Part shown: positions 36,627 to 44,446 of the stretch, piece after piece
How the letters are laid out: each line of letters begins with the position of its first letter
Position numbering within the stretch: the first letter of the stretch is position 1
Source: Rubrivivax rivuli
Lineage (GTDB): Bacteria > Pseudomonadota > Gammaproteobacteria > Burkholderiales > Burkholderiaceae_C
NCBI RefSeq assembly: GCF_004016505.1
Contig: NZ_SACR01000005.1
Span: forward strand, 372,001-436,000
DNA length: 64,000 nucleotides
Reading direction: 5' to 3'
Position numbers and translations under genes: made by a program
Notes under the pieces: generated by a model
Seen by the model: only the letters and a program-made list of their open reading frames with translations
Database searches by the model: none
Told to the model about the DNA's origin: nothing

Positions 36627-37526
36627 TCAAAGCTCGGTGCGCAGGGTCCAGATCTCGGGGAAGAGCACCACGTCCAGCATCTTGCGCAGGTAGCTCACGC
36701 CGCCGGTGCCGCCGGTGCCGCGCTTGAAGCCGATCACGCGTTCCACCGTGGTGACGTGGCGGAAGCGCCAGAGCCTGAAGGCGTCTTCCAGATCGGTGAG
36801 TTCTTCGCCCAGCTGGTACAGGTCCCAGTGCTGCTCGGGCGCGCGGTAGACCTGCAGCCAGGCCTCACGCACGGCCGTGCTCTCGGTGTAGGGAGCGGTC
36901 CAGTCGCGCTGGGTGTGGCTTTCGGGCACGGCCAGGCCGCGGCGCGCCAGCAGGCGAAGCGCTTCGTCGTAGAGCGAGGGCGCGCGCCATGCGGCTTCCA
37001 CATGCGCCAGCAGGTCGGGGCGGTGGGCGTGCGGGCGCAGCATGGCCGCGTTCTTGTTGCCCAGGCTGAACTCGATGCAGCGGTACTGCCAGCTCTGGAA
37101 GCCGCTGCTCTTGGCGAGGTAGGGCCGCAGCGCGCTGTACTCGGGCGGCGTCATCGTGGCCAGCACGTCCCAGGCGTGAACCAGCTGCTCCATGATCTTC
37201 GAGACGCGCGCCAGCGCCTTGAAGGCCGGCGGCAGCCGGTCGGCCGCGATGTCGGCGGTGGCCGCGTGCAGCTCGTGCAGCATCAGCTTCATCCACAGCT
37301 CGCTGGTCTGGTGCTGCACGATGAAGAGCATCTCGTCGTGGCAGGGCGACAGCGGCTTCTGCGCGGTGAGCACCTGGTCGAGCTGCAGGTAGTCGCTGTA
37401 GCTCATGTCGGCGCTGAAATCGAGCTGGGCGCCGAAGAAATCGGCCAGCGGCTCGCGGGTGTCACCCGTGGGCTCGGGTGTGCCGGGCTGACCCGGGGCG
37501 CCGTGGTTGAAGGGGCAACTGCTCAT
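36627..37526 (-). CDS. kynA: Tryptophan 2,3-dioxygenase
   Basis: KynA is a haem enzyme that opens the indole ring of tryptophan to N-formylkynurenine. The 299-residue protein has the substrate-contact region [11 protein letters not shown], the distal-side stretch [18 protein letters not shown], the haem-ligand region [15 protein letters not shown], and the [11 protein letters not shown] loop near the C-terminus. Length is typical. It is the third gene of a kynB-kynU-kynA operon, 16 bases after kynU. Confidence 0.98.
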   Translation of the reverse strand: MSSCPFNHGAPGQPGTPEPTGDTREPLADFFGAQLDFSADMSYSDYLQLDQVLTAQKPLSPCHDEMLFIVQHQTSELWMKLMLHELHAATADIAADRLPPAFKALARVSKIMEQLVHAWDVLATMTPPEYSALRPYLAKSSGFQSWQYRCIEFSLGNKNAAMLRPHAHRPDLLAHVEAAWRAPSLYDEALRLLARRGLAVPESHTQRDWTAPYTESTAVREAWLQVYRAPEQHWDLYQLGEELTDLEDAFRLWRFRHVTTVERVIGFKRGTGGTGGVSYLRKMLDVVLFPEIWTLRTEL

Positions 37527-37542
37527 CGAAGGGGCTCCGGCC

Positions 37543-38793
37543 TCAGGTCACCGCGTGGCGCTGCTGGAAACGCGGCTCGCGCCATTCGCCCGTGTGCAGC
37601 ACCTGGCGCAGGTGTTCGGCGGCATCCCAGGCGTCGACGTGGCGCAGGTACAGCGGCGTGAAGCCGAAGCGCAGCACGTCCGGCGCACGGAAATCGCCGA
37701 TGACGCCGCGGCCGATCAGCGCCTGCACCACCGCGTAGGCCATCTCGTCGTGCGCGAAGCAGACCTGGCTGCCGCGTTGCACATCGCTCGTGGGCGACAC
37801 CAGGCGCAGCGCCGGGCAATCGGCCTGCACCTTCGCGGCGAACAGGCGCGTCAGCGCCAGGCTCTTGGCGCGCAGGGCGGCCATGCCGCCGTGCGGCTCG
37901 GCGGCCAGCACGGTGTCGACGCCGCACTCCAGCGCTGCCAGGCTCAGCAGCGCCGGCGTGCCGCAGAGGTAGCGCGAGATGCCCTCGGCCGGCCGGTAGC
38001 CGGGCGTGAACTCGAAGGGCGCGGCGTGGCCCATCCAGCCCGCCAGCGGCTGCCAGAAGCGGCTGGCGTGGCGCGGGTGCGCCCACACGAAGGCCGGTGC
38101 ACCGGGGCCGCCGTTGAGGTATTTGTAGCCGCAGCCGATGGCAAAGTCGGCGTTCGCGGCGTGCAGATCGACGGGCACGGCGCCGGCGCTGTGCGCCAGG
38201 TCCCACACCGTCAGCGCGCCGGCGGCGTGGGCCGCGGCGGTGAGCGCGGCCATGTCGTGCATGCGGCCGGTGCGGTAGTTCACGTGCGTGAGCATGAGCA
38301 CCGCGGTGCGCCCGTTCAGCAGCGTGGGCAGCTCGTCGGGCTCGGACAGCACCAGCTCGAAGCCACGCTCGCGGCACAGCGCCTCGGCGATGTAGAGGTC
38401 GGTGGGGAAGTTGCTGCGCTCGCTGACGATGGTCTTGCGCTGCGGGGCATCGGCCACGGTGATGCTGAGCGCGGCACTCAGCACCTTGAAGAGGTTGACG
38501 CTGGTGGAATCGGCCACCACCAGTTCGTCGGCACCCGCCCCCACCAGGCGCGCGATCTTGTTGCCCACACGCTGCGGCAGCGTGATCCAGCCGGCGCTGT
38601 TCCAGCTGCGGATCAGGCCCGTGCCCCATTCGTCCTGCACCACCTGCTGCACACGCGCGGGCGTGGCCCGGGGCAGCACGCCCAGCGAGTTGCCGTCGAG
38701 GTAGAGCACGCCCTCGGGCAGGCTGAACTGCTCGCGCAGCGGCGCCAGCGGGTCTTGGGCGTCCAGCGCCAGGGCTTGTTCTCGGGTGCTCAT
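37543..38793 (-). CDS. kynU: Kynureninase
   Basis: KynU is a PLP enzyme that cuts kynurenine into anthranilate and alanine. The start at ATG 38793 gives 416 residues. Visible motifs are [12 protein letters not shown] near the N-terminus, the cofactor Asp region [16 protein letters not shown], and the Schiff-base Lys in [16 protein letters not shown]. It lies between kynB (20 bases) and kynA (16 bases), so the three steps from tryptophan to anthranilate are co-expressed. Confidence 0.98.
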   Translation of the reverse strand: MSTREQALALDAQDPLAPLREQFSLPEGVLYLDGNSLGVLPRATPARVQQVVQDEWGTGLIRSWNSAGWITLPQRVGNKIARLVGAGADELVVADSTSVNLFKVLSAALSITVADAPQRKTIVSERSNFPTDLYIAEALCRERGFELVLSEPDELPTLLNGRTAVLMLTHVNYRTGRMHDMAALTAAAHAAGALTVWDLAHSAGAVPVDLHAANADFAIGCGYKYLNGGPGAPAFVWAHPRHASRFWQPLAGWMGHAAPFEFTPGYRPAEGISRYLCGTPALLSLAALECGVDTVLAAEPHGGMAALRAKSLALTRLFAAKVQADCPALRLVSPTSDVQRGSQVCFAHDEMAYAVVQALIGRGVIGDFRAPDVLRFGFTPLYLRHVDAWDAAEHLRQVLHTGEWREPRFQQRHAVT

Positions 38794-38813
38794 GGTCGGG
38801 TCCGGCAGAAGGT

Positions 38814-39482
38814 TCAGGCGAGCGCGCGCAACACGGCGCGCACGGGGGAGGCGCAGGCGGTGCTCAGCCGCAAGGGCAACGCGATGAGTTCGTAGTCGCC
38901 TTCCCGCACTTCGTCGAGCAGCAGGTTTTCCAGCACGTGCAGGCCGCGGCGGCGCAGCACCTGGTGGCTGTCCAGCGTCTTGCTGGTGGCGGGGTCGACG
39001 CTGGCGCTGTCGATGCCCACCAGCAGCACGCCCAACTCGGCCAGGCGCTCCAACGTCTCGGGGGCGTAGGCGGGCAGGTCGTCGTCCCAGCGGTCTTGCG
39101 GCATGCGCGCGTAGGTGCGCACCAGCACCCGCGGCGGCAGGGCGGCAGGGTCGGGGATGGCATGCACCAGGTGCTGCCACCGCACCAGCGGCCCGCAGCC
39201 GATGGCGTGGATGACACGGCAGGGGCCGAGGTAGGGCTCCAGCGCCACTTCGCCGATGGGCGCACCTTCGTCGCCGTAGTGCAAGGGGGCGTCGGCGTGC
39301 GCGCCGGTGTGCGGCGAGAGGGTGAGGGTGCTCAGGTTCACCGGGCAGTTCGGGCCGATGCGCGCGGCCCACTGCAGGCTGAAGGGCGCATCACCCGGGA
39401 ACACCGGCGAGCCGGGCTGCACTGGGGGCGAGATGTCCCACAGCGTCTGACGGGGGCTTGGTGGGGACGGTGCGGCAGCCAT
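38814..39482 (-). CDS. kynB: Kynurenine formamidase
   Basis: KynB hydrolyses N-formylkynurenine to kynurenine and formate. The 222-residue protein belongs to the metal-dependent cyclase family, with the signature HTGAHADAPLHYGDEG holding the zinc-binding His and Asp residues. The operon order kynBUA is common in Burkholderia and Pseudomonas. It starts at ATG 39482, 27 bases from the palindromic operator at 39509-39525; a TATCAT -10-like element on the minus strand (39495-39490), 18 bases from TTGTCA in the palindrome, would give a nearly leaderless transcript. Confidence 0.97.
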   Translation of the reverse strand: MAAAPSPPSPRQTLWDISPPVQPGSPVFPGDAPFSLQWAARIGPNCPVNLSTLTLSPHTGAHADAPLHYGDEGAPIGEVALEPYLGPCRVIHAIGCGPLVRWQHLVHAIPDPAALPPRVLVRTYARMPQDRWDDDLPAYAPETLERLAELGVLLVGIDSASVDPATSKTLDSHQVLRRRGLHVLENLLLDEVREGDYELIALPLRLSTACASPVRAVLRALA

Positions 39483-39508
39483 GCGATCGATGATATCGCC
39501 GCGTGCAA

Positions 39509-39525
39509 TTTAGTTGACAACTAAA
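39509..39525. promoter_or_regulatory. Palindromic operator between kynBUA and the aminobenzoate-CoA ligase genes
   Basis: TTTAGTTG-A-CAACTAAA is a perfect 8-bp inverted repeat around one central base and is the most AT-rich spot nearby. It contains TTGACA on the plus strand (39514-39519) and TTGTCA on the minus strand, so a bound regulator would cover -35 elements of both arms. Size and shape fit a MarR-family site. No regulator gene is adjacent. Confidence 0.65.
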
Positions 39526-39541
39526 GTATCTCGCTCCAAGA

Positions 39542-41215
39542 ATGCGCCGCATGACGCTGCCGGGCCCCCCGCTCACGCCTGCCGCCACCGCGCACGTGGA
39601 CACCTTCGCGCGCGACCGCCTGCCGCCGCCCGAGCAACTGCCTGCACTGTTGTTCGAGCTGCCCGAGCTGCAGTTCCCGCCGCGCCTGAACTGCGCCGCG
39701 CGCCTGCTGGACCGCTGGGTCGAAGAAGGCAAAGGGCAGCGACTCTGCGTGCAGGGTGCCACCGTGCGCTGGACCTACGCCGAGTTCCAGGCCACCGCGA
39801 ACCGCATCGCCCACGTGCTGGTGCGGCAGACGGGCCTGGTGCCCGGCCAGCGCGTGCTGCTGCGTGGGGCCAACACGCCCTGGCTGGCGGCCTGCTGGTT
39901 CGCGGTGGTCAAGGCCGGCGGCATTGCGGTGGGCAGCATGCCGATGCTGCGGGCGCGCGAGCTGGCGGCCATCGTCGACAAGGCGCAGATCAGCCACGCG
40001 CTGTGCGACGCGCGCCTGGCCGAAGAACTGGCGTTGGCACGCGCCGGCTGCCCCACGCTGCAGCAGGTGCTGCATTTCGGTGGCGAGGCACAGGAACTCG
40101 AAGCCGCGGCAGTCTGCATGCCCGCGCAGTTCGAGAACATCGACACTGCCGCCGAAGACATCTGCCTGATGGCCTTCACCTCCGGCACCACGGGTGTGCC
40201 CAAAGGCACGATGCACAGCCACCGCGACGTGATGGCCGCCTGCGCCTGCTGGCCGCCGCACGTGCTGCGCCCGCGTTCTGACGACGTGTTCATCGGCAGC
40301 CCGCCGCTGGCCTTCACCTTCGGGCTGGGCGGGCTGCTGCTCTTCCCGCTGTCGGTGGGCGCCAGCACCGTGCTGCTGGAAAAGGCCACGCCCGACACGC
40401 TGCCGGCCGCCGTGCAGGGCTACGGCGCCACCGTGTGCTTCACCGCGCCCACGGCCTACCGCGCCATGGCGATGGCGCAGATCGCTGCGCGTGAACGCGG
40501 CGAGGCGGCACCCTCGTTGACGACGCTGCGCAAGTGCGTCTCGGCCGGCGAGGCCCTGCCCGCGGCCACGCGCGCGCTGTGGCAGCAGGCGACCAACCTG
40601 ACGCTCATCGACGGCATCGGCTCCACCGAGCTGCTGCACATCTTCATCTCGGCCGACGAAGCCACGGCGCGCCCCGGCGCCACGGGCCTGCCGGTGCCCG
40701 GTTACCGCGCCGCCATCCTCGACGAGCAGGGCCGCGAGCTGCCACCGGGTCAGGTGGGCCGCCTGGCCATCCAGGGCCCCACCGGCTGCAAATACCTCGA
40801 CGACCCGCGCCAGGCCACCTATGTGCAGAACGGCTGGAACCTCACCGGCGACGCCTACCTCGTCGACCCCGTGGACGGCCAGTTCGTCTACCAGGCGCGC
40901 ACCGACGACATGATCGTCAGCGGCGGCTACAACATCGCCGGCCCCGAGGTGGAGGCCGCGCTGCTGCTGCACCCCGCGGTGGCCGAATGCGGCGTGGTGG
41001 GCGTGGCCGATGAGGCGCGCGGCATGGTGGTGAAGGCCTTCGTGGTGCCCAAGCCCGGGCACGAGCCCGGCCCGGCGCTGGCGCAGGCGCTGCAAGACTT
41101 CGTCAAGCAGACCATCGCGCCTTACAAGTACCCTCGCGTGCTCGTCTTCCGCAGCGAGCTGCCGCGCACCGAAACCGGCAAGCTCCAGCGCTTCAAGCTC
41201 AAGCACCTGGACTGA
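39542..41215 (+). CDS. 2-Aminobenzoate-CoA ligase-like acyl-CoA synthetase
   Basis: This 557-residue AMP-forming enzyme of the benzoate-CoA ligase group has the ATP-binding P-loop FTSGTTGVPKGTMHSHRD near residue 215, the adenine region IDGIGSTELLHIF near 360, the DDMIVSGGYNIAGPEVE hinge near 458, and the C-terminal catalytic Lys in RTETGKLQRFKL. The divergent kyn operon makes anthranilate, so 2-aminobenzoate is the likely acid that it joins to CoA; benzoate or a relative remains possible. ATG at 39542 or 39551 could be the start; neither has a clear ribosome binding site. A thioesterase and a RidA gene follow closely. Confidence 0.88.
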   Translation: MRRMTLPGPPLTPAATAHVDTFARDRLPPPEQLPALLFELPELQFPPRLNCAARLLDRWVEEGKGQRLCVQGATVRWTYAEFQATANRIAHVLVRQTGLVPGQRVLLRGANTPWLAACWFAVVKAGGIAVGSMPMLRARELAAIVDKAQISHALCDARLAEELALARAGCPTLQQVLHFGGEAQELEAAAVCMPAQFENIDTAAEDICLMAFTSGTTGVPKGTMHSHRDVMAACACWPPHVLRPRSDDVFIGSPPLAFTFGLGGLLLFPLSVGASTVLLEKATPDTLPAAVQGYGATVCFTAPTAYRAMAMAQIAARERGEAAPSLTTLRKCVSAGEALPAATRALWQQATNLTLIDGIGSTELLHIFISADEATARPGATGLPVPGYRAAILDEQGRELPPGQVGRLAIQGPTGCKYLDDPRQATYVQNGWNLTGDAYLVDPVDGQFVYQARTDDMIVSGGYNIAGPEVEAALLLHPAVAECGVVGVADEARGMVVKAFVVPKPGHEPGPALAQALQDFVKQTIAPYKYPRVLVFRSELPRTETGKLQRFKLKHLD

Positions 41216-41222
41216 ACCCGCC

Positions 41223-41672
41223 ATGCACTTCACCGCCACCCGCACCGTGCGCTTCGCCGAGTGCGACCCCGCCGGCATCGTCTTCTTCCCGCAATACCTG
41301 GTGATGCTCAACACCTTCGTCGAGCAGTGGTTCGACGAGGGGCTGCGCATCTCCTACGCCGGCCTCATCGGCGCGCGCCGCACCGGGCTGCCCACGGTGC
41401 GGCTGGAGGTCGACTTCACGGCCGTCAGCCGGCACGGCGACCTCATCACCTTCACTGGCGCCGTGGAGAAGCTCGGCCGCAGCTCGCTGACGCTGGCCGT
41501 GCGCTGCCACGCGGGGCCGGATGCCACCGGCGAGCTGCGCTACCGCGCGCGCCAGGTGCTGGTGTGCACCAGCCTGGAAACGCACCGCCCGCAGGCCCTG
41601 CCCGACGACGTGCGCCAGGCCTTGCTGCCTTACGTGATGGCCGAGGTGCCGACCCCGGAGAACCCCGCATGA
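41223..41672 (+). CDS. Hot-dog-fold acyl-CoA thioesterase (4-hydroxybenzoyl-CoA thioesterase family)
   Basis: This 149-residue protein has the family motif RFAECDPAGIVFFPQYLVM, whose Asp is the catalytic residue in 4-hydroxybenzoyl-CoA thioesterase of Pseudomonas. It lies seven bases after the CoA ligase gene and overlaps the RidA gene by four bases. It could release CoA from a dead-end or finished aminobenzoyl-type thioester. The exact substrate is inferred only from context. Confidence 0.9.
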   Translation: MHFTATRTVRFAECDPAGIVFFPQYLVMLNTFVEQWFDEGLRISYAGLIGARRTGLPTVRLEVDFTAVSRHGDLITFTGAVEKLGRSSLTLAVRCHAGPDATGELRYRARQVLVCTSLETHRPQALPDDVRQALLPYVMAEVPTPENPA

Positions 41673-42091
41673 ACAAGCAAGTGCTGCAACCTGCCGGCTG
41701 GACACCGCCGCGCGGCTACGCCAACGGCGTGGCCGTGGGCGCCGGCACACAGGTGTTCGTGGCCGGCCAGATCGGCTGGAACGCGCAGCAGCAGTTCGAG
41801 AGCGACGACCTCGTGGCCCAGGTGCGCCAGACCCTGGCCAACGTGCGCGCGGTGCTGGCCGAGGCCGGCGCCGCGCCCGCGCACATCTGCCGCATGACCT
41901 GGTACCTCACCGACAAGCGCGAGTACCTGGCGCGCGGCCGCGAGATCGGTGCTGCCTACCGCGAGCTGATCGGCGACTACGCGGTGGCGATGTCGGCGGT
42001 GCAGGTCAGCGCGCTGATGGAAGACCGCGCCTTGGTGGAGATCGAGGTCACGGCGGTGCTGCCGCCGCCGGTGCCATCGCCTGCAGCTTGA
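41669..42091 (+). CDS. RidA/YjgF family imine or enamine deaminase
   Basis: The ATG at 41669 overlaps the thioesterase stop and gives 140 residues. The family core is present (GTQVFVAGQIGWNA, VRQTLANVRAVLAEAGA, VEIEVTAVL). Archetypal RidA has an Arg near residue 105 that holds the substrate carboxylate; here the matching stretch reads YAVAMSAVQVSALM with no Arg, so this is a divergent subgroup whose substrate may lack that carboxylate. Its position after a ligase and thioesterase for an amino-aromatic acid suggests handling of a reactive imine or enamine. Its 3' end overlaps the convergent hydrolase gene by 44 bases. Confidence 0.9.
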   Translation: MNKQVLQPAGWTPPRGYANGVAVGAGTQVFVAGQIGWNAQQQFESDDLVAQVRQTLANVRAVLAEAGAAPAHICRMTWYLTDKREYLARGREIGAAYRELIGDYAVAMSAVQVSALMEDRALVEIEVTAVLPPPVPSPAA

Positions 42092-42968
42092 AGAACTCGC
42101 CCAGCACCTCGCGGTAGCGCGCCTGCGCCAGCGAGTTGGTGTTGTGGTGGGTGCCGCCCTCCACCAGCAGAAAGCGCTTGGGCTCCACGGCCTTGTCGAA
42201 GAGCGCGCGGCCCAGCTCGGGGCGGATCAGGGTGTCGGCGCTGCCGTGCACCACCAGCACCGGCGCGCCCACCTCGGCGATGCGCGAGGCGGCGTCGAGC
42301 CGCTGCGTGATCAGCGGCGCCACCGGCAGCCAGCCCCACTTGAAGGTGCGCACCACCTCCGGGATGGAGGTGAAGGTGTTCTCGACGATGAGCCCGGCCT
42401 CGTCGCCCACGCTGGCGGCCAGCTGCACGGCCAGCGCACCGCCCAGCGAATGGCCGAACACGATGCGCGGCGCGCCAGGGGCCTGCGCGGCCAGCCACTG
42501 CCAGGCGGCGCGGGCGTCTTCGCCGGCCAGGGCTTCCGAAGGCAAACCGGCCGTGCTGCGGCCGAAGCCGCGGTAGTCGATGCCCAGCACCGAGAAACCG
42601 AGCTCGTGCATGCGGCGCATGCGGGGGGCGCTGCCGCGCACGTCCCAGCGTGCGCCGTGCAGGTAGAGCAGCACGGGGGCGCCAGGCTGGGCCTGGCGCA
42701 GCCACAGGCCGTGGAGCTTCACGTCTTCCTGTGCTGCACGGGAGCGGAACTCGATCCACACGTCCTGCATGCCCTCGGCGGCGGCCTGCCCGCCCCACCA
42801 GGTGCGCTCGCTCGGCTGGAAGATCCACTTGCGTTGCTGCTCGTCCAGCACCGCACAGCCGCCCAGAACAGCCACGCCGGCGGCGCCGGTCACGCACAGG
42901 GCCAGCAGGCTGCGCCAAGGCCGGCGCGGTGGCACGGGGGAGCGGACAGGGGTCGTTGCTGCGGGCAT
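42048..42968 (-). CDS. Lipoprotein alpha/beta hydrolase
   Basis: From ATG 42968 the protein has 306 residues, with an Arg-rich start, a hydrophobic stretch and a lipobox (AVLGGC near residue 38). It is therefore predicted to be a membrane-attached lipoprotein facing the periplasm. The hydrolase core shows LLYLHGARWDVRGS, nucleophile elbow GHSLGG, Asp in VVHGSADTLIRPE and a His in GGTHHNTN. It resembles BEM46/YfhR-like serine hydrolases. The substrate is unknown. It is convergent with and overlaps the RidA gene. Confidence 0.88.
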   Translation of the reverse strand: MPAATTPVRSPVPPRRPWRSLLALCVTGAAGVAVLGGCAVLDEQQRKWIFQPSERTWWGGQAAAEGMQDVWIEFRSRAAQEDVKLHGLWLRQAQPGAPVLLYLHGARWDVRGSAPRMRRMHELGFSVLGIDYRGFGRSTAGLPSEALAGEDARAAWQWLAAQAPGAPRIVFGHSLGGALAVQLAASVGDEAGLIVENTFTSIPEVVRTFKWGWLPVAPLITQRLDAASRIAEVGAPVLVVHGSADTLIRPELGRALFDKAVEPKRFLLVEGGTHHNTNSLAQARYREVLGEFFKLQAMAPAAAAPP

Positions 42969-43081
42969 ACCCGCATGTTGGCACGGCCGGCGATGTGGCG
43001 TGGCCCCTGGGGCTGCCACCCTTGCCGCCAGCGGCCGTTTGTGTAGGCTGCAAGGCGTCTGCTTGGCCTGGGAGAGATCCG

Positions 43082-43510
43082 ATGAAGCCGGTGTCAGAAC
43101 TGCTGAAGAAGCGCGAGGGCACGCTGTGGCACGTGCGGCCCGATTGCAGCGTCTACGAAGCCCTGGAACTGCTGGCGCAGTACGAGGTGGGGGCGCTGAT
43201 GGTGATGGAGGGCGGGCGCCTGGTGGGCGTGTTCTCCGAGCGCGACTACACGCGCAAGATCGCGCTGCAGGGCCGCAACTCCAAGACCACGCCAGTCTCG
43301 GACATCATGACGCGGCAGGTGCTCACCGTGACGCCGAACACCGGCACGCGCGTGGCCATGCAGCTGATGAGCGCGCGCAAGGTGCGCCACCTCCCGGTGC
43401 TCGATGGCAGCACGGTGCTGGGGATGATCTCCATCCGCGACGTGCTCGACGACATCATCGCCGACCACGAGAGCACCATCGCGCAGCTGGAAAGCTACAT
43501 CCACTCCTGA
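43082..43510 (+). CDS. Stand-alone CBS-pair protein
   Basis: This 142-residue protein consists of two CBS domains (residues 8-65 and 75-135), with GVFSERDYTRKI and GMISIRDVLDDII as the repeat ends. CBS pairs bind adenine nucleotides such as AMP, ATP or SAM and usually regulate a partner protein. No partner is fused, and the neighbours run the other way, so its target is unknown. GGGAGAG about six bases upstream supports the ATG at 43082. Confidence 0.92.
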   Translation: MKPVSELLKKREGTLWHVRPDCSVYEALELLAQYEVGALMVMEGGRLVGVFSERDYTRKIALQGRNSKTTPVSDIMTRQVLTVTPNTGTRVAMQLMSARKVRHLPVLDGSTVLGMISIRDVLDDIIADHESTIAQLESYIHS

Positions 43511-43511
43511 G

Positions 43512-43525
43512 GGGCGGGCCCGCCC
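43512..43525. terminator. GC palindrome between convergent CBS and coaX genes
   Basis: GGGCGGG directly followed by CCCGCCC forms a perfect 14-bp palindrome between the stop at 43510 and the end of coaX at 43532. No T-run is present, and a hairpin would need some bases unpaired in its loop, so this is a weak terminator candidate. Confidence 0.35.
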
Positions 43526-43531
43526 TCGGGC

Positions 43532-44311
43532 TCAGAGCGCCAGGCGCTGGCTCTGCATCGCCAGCAGGCCGTCGAAGATCAGCGTCTCGACGGTCTCGAA
43601 GGGCAGGTCGGTGATGGCCACCAGCTTGGGCGCGCCGCCACCGCCCATCAGCAGCAGCGGGGCCTGGCCGGTGCGCGCCTGCAGCCGCCGCGCCTGGCGT
43701 TCCACCGCGCCGGCGATGGCGTTGGCGCCGCCGCTCATCAGCGCGTCGCTGGTGTTGGTGGGGAAGTCCACCACCTCGCCCGTGGGCACCTTCAGGCCTG
43801 CCGTGCCCATCTCCAGCGCCCGTTGCATCAGGCCGAAGCCCGGCAGGATGAGGCCGCCGAGGAAGTGGCCGTCGGGGTCGAGCGCGTCCACCGTCACGGC
43901 CGTGCCCACCATCACCACCATCGCCGGGCGGGCAGTGCCGCCTCGCGCCACCTCCTGCAGCACGCGGTGGCGGGCGCCGGCCAGCGCCACCCAGCGGTCG
44001 GCGCCCAGGCGGGTGGGGTGGTCGTACCCGTTCTTCACGCCGGCTTCGGAGGCCGTGGGCACCACCCAGTGCGGGTTGATGTCCCAGAGTTCGAGCTGCT
44101 CTTCCACGCGGCGGCGGATGGCCTCGCCGGCCACGGCGCAGCCCAGCATGCTGTGCGGCGCGGGCAGGTCGCGCCACTGCGTCTCGGCCAGGTCGTCGAT
44201 GGTCTCCAGGAACACCGCGCCGTGGTGCAGCAAGGTGGCGCCGGGCTGGGGGCTGGCGTACAGCGCCCACTTCAGGCGGGTGTTGCCGATGTCGATGGCC
44301 AGAAAGCTCAT
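43532..44311 (-). CDS. coaX: Type III pantothenate kinase
   Basis: CoaX phosphorylates pantothenate, the first step of CoA synthesis, and replaces the unrelated CoaA in many Burkholderiales. The start at ATG 44311 gives 259 residues beginning [17 protein letters not shown], the ATP-binding DxGNTxxKW motif. Other motifs are [10 protein letters not shown] and [11 protein letters not shown], with the catalytic Asp. In related genomes coaX often follows birA; here upstream on the minus strand there is only the short region before the divergent icmF. Confidence 0.96.
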   Translation of the reverse strand: MSFLAIDIGNTRLKWALYASPQPGATLLHHGAVFLETIDDLAETQWRDLPAPHSMLGCAVAGEAIRRRVEEQLELWDINPHWVVPTASEAGVKNGYDHPTRLGADRWVALAGARHRVLQEVARGGTARPAMVVMVGTAVTVDALDPDGHFLGGLILPGFGLMQRALEMGTAGLKVPTGEVVDFPTNTSDALMSGGANAIAGAVERQARRLQARTGQAPLLLMGGGGAPKLVAITDLPFETVETLIFDGLLAMQSQRLAL

Positions 44312-44409
44312 GGGCGGGCGCGGGCGGCGTCGGCCCGGGGCAGTGGCGGCGAAAGAGGCCGGGAGGTTAGCAGTGCCGCCGAGGCAGACGCCCATGGCAT
44401 CATGCCGAA

Positions 44410-44425
44410 TTGACGTTTACGTCAA
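44410..44425. promoter_or_regulatory. Palindromic operator upstream of icmF
   Basis: TTGACGT-TT-ACGTCAA is a perfect 7-bp inverted repeat, followed by a further overlapping copy of ACGTCAA ending at 44431. It lies 22 bases before the icmF start. The form recalls sites reported for MerR-family LiuR regulators of branched-chain amino acid breakdown, which would suit a branched acyl-CoA mutase; this link is from memory of the family pattern. The site also includes TTGACG, a possible -35. Confidence 0.6.
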
Positions 44426-44446
44426 CGTCAAGCAAGGTGACATGCC

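Noticed and set aside
39514-39542. A standard sigma-70 promoter for the CoA ligase using TTGACA at 39514-39519
   Set aside because: The expected -10 position falls on the start codon with no matching hexamer, so only the operator is reported.
44442-44444. ATG as the icmF start
   Set aside because: It is out of frame with the mutase; ATG 44447 is in frame and properly spaced from AAGGTGA.
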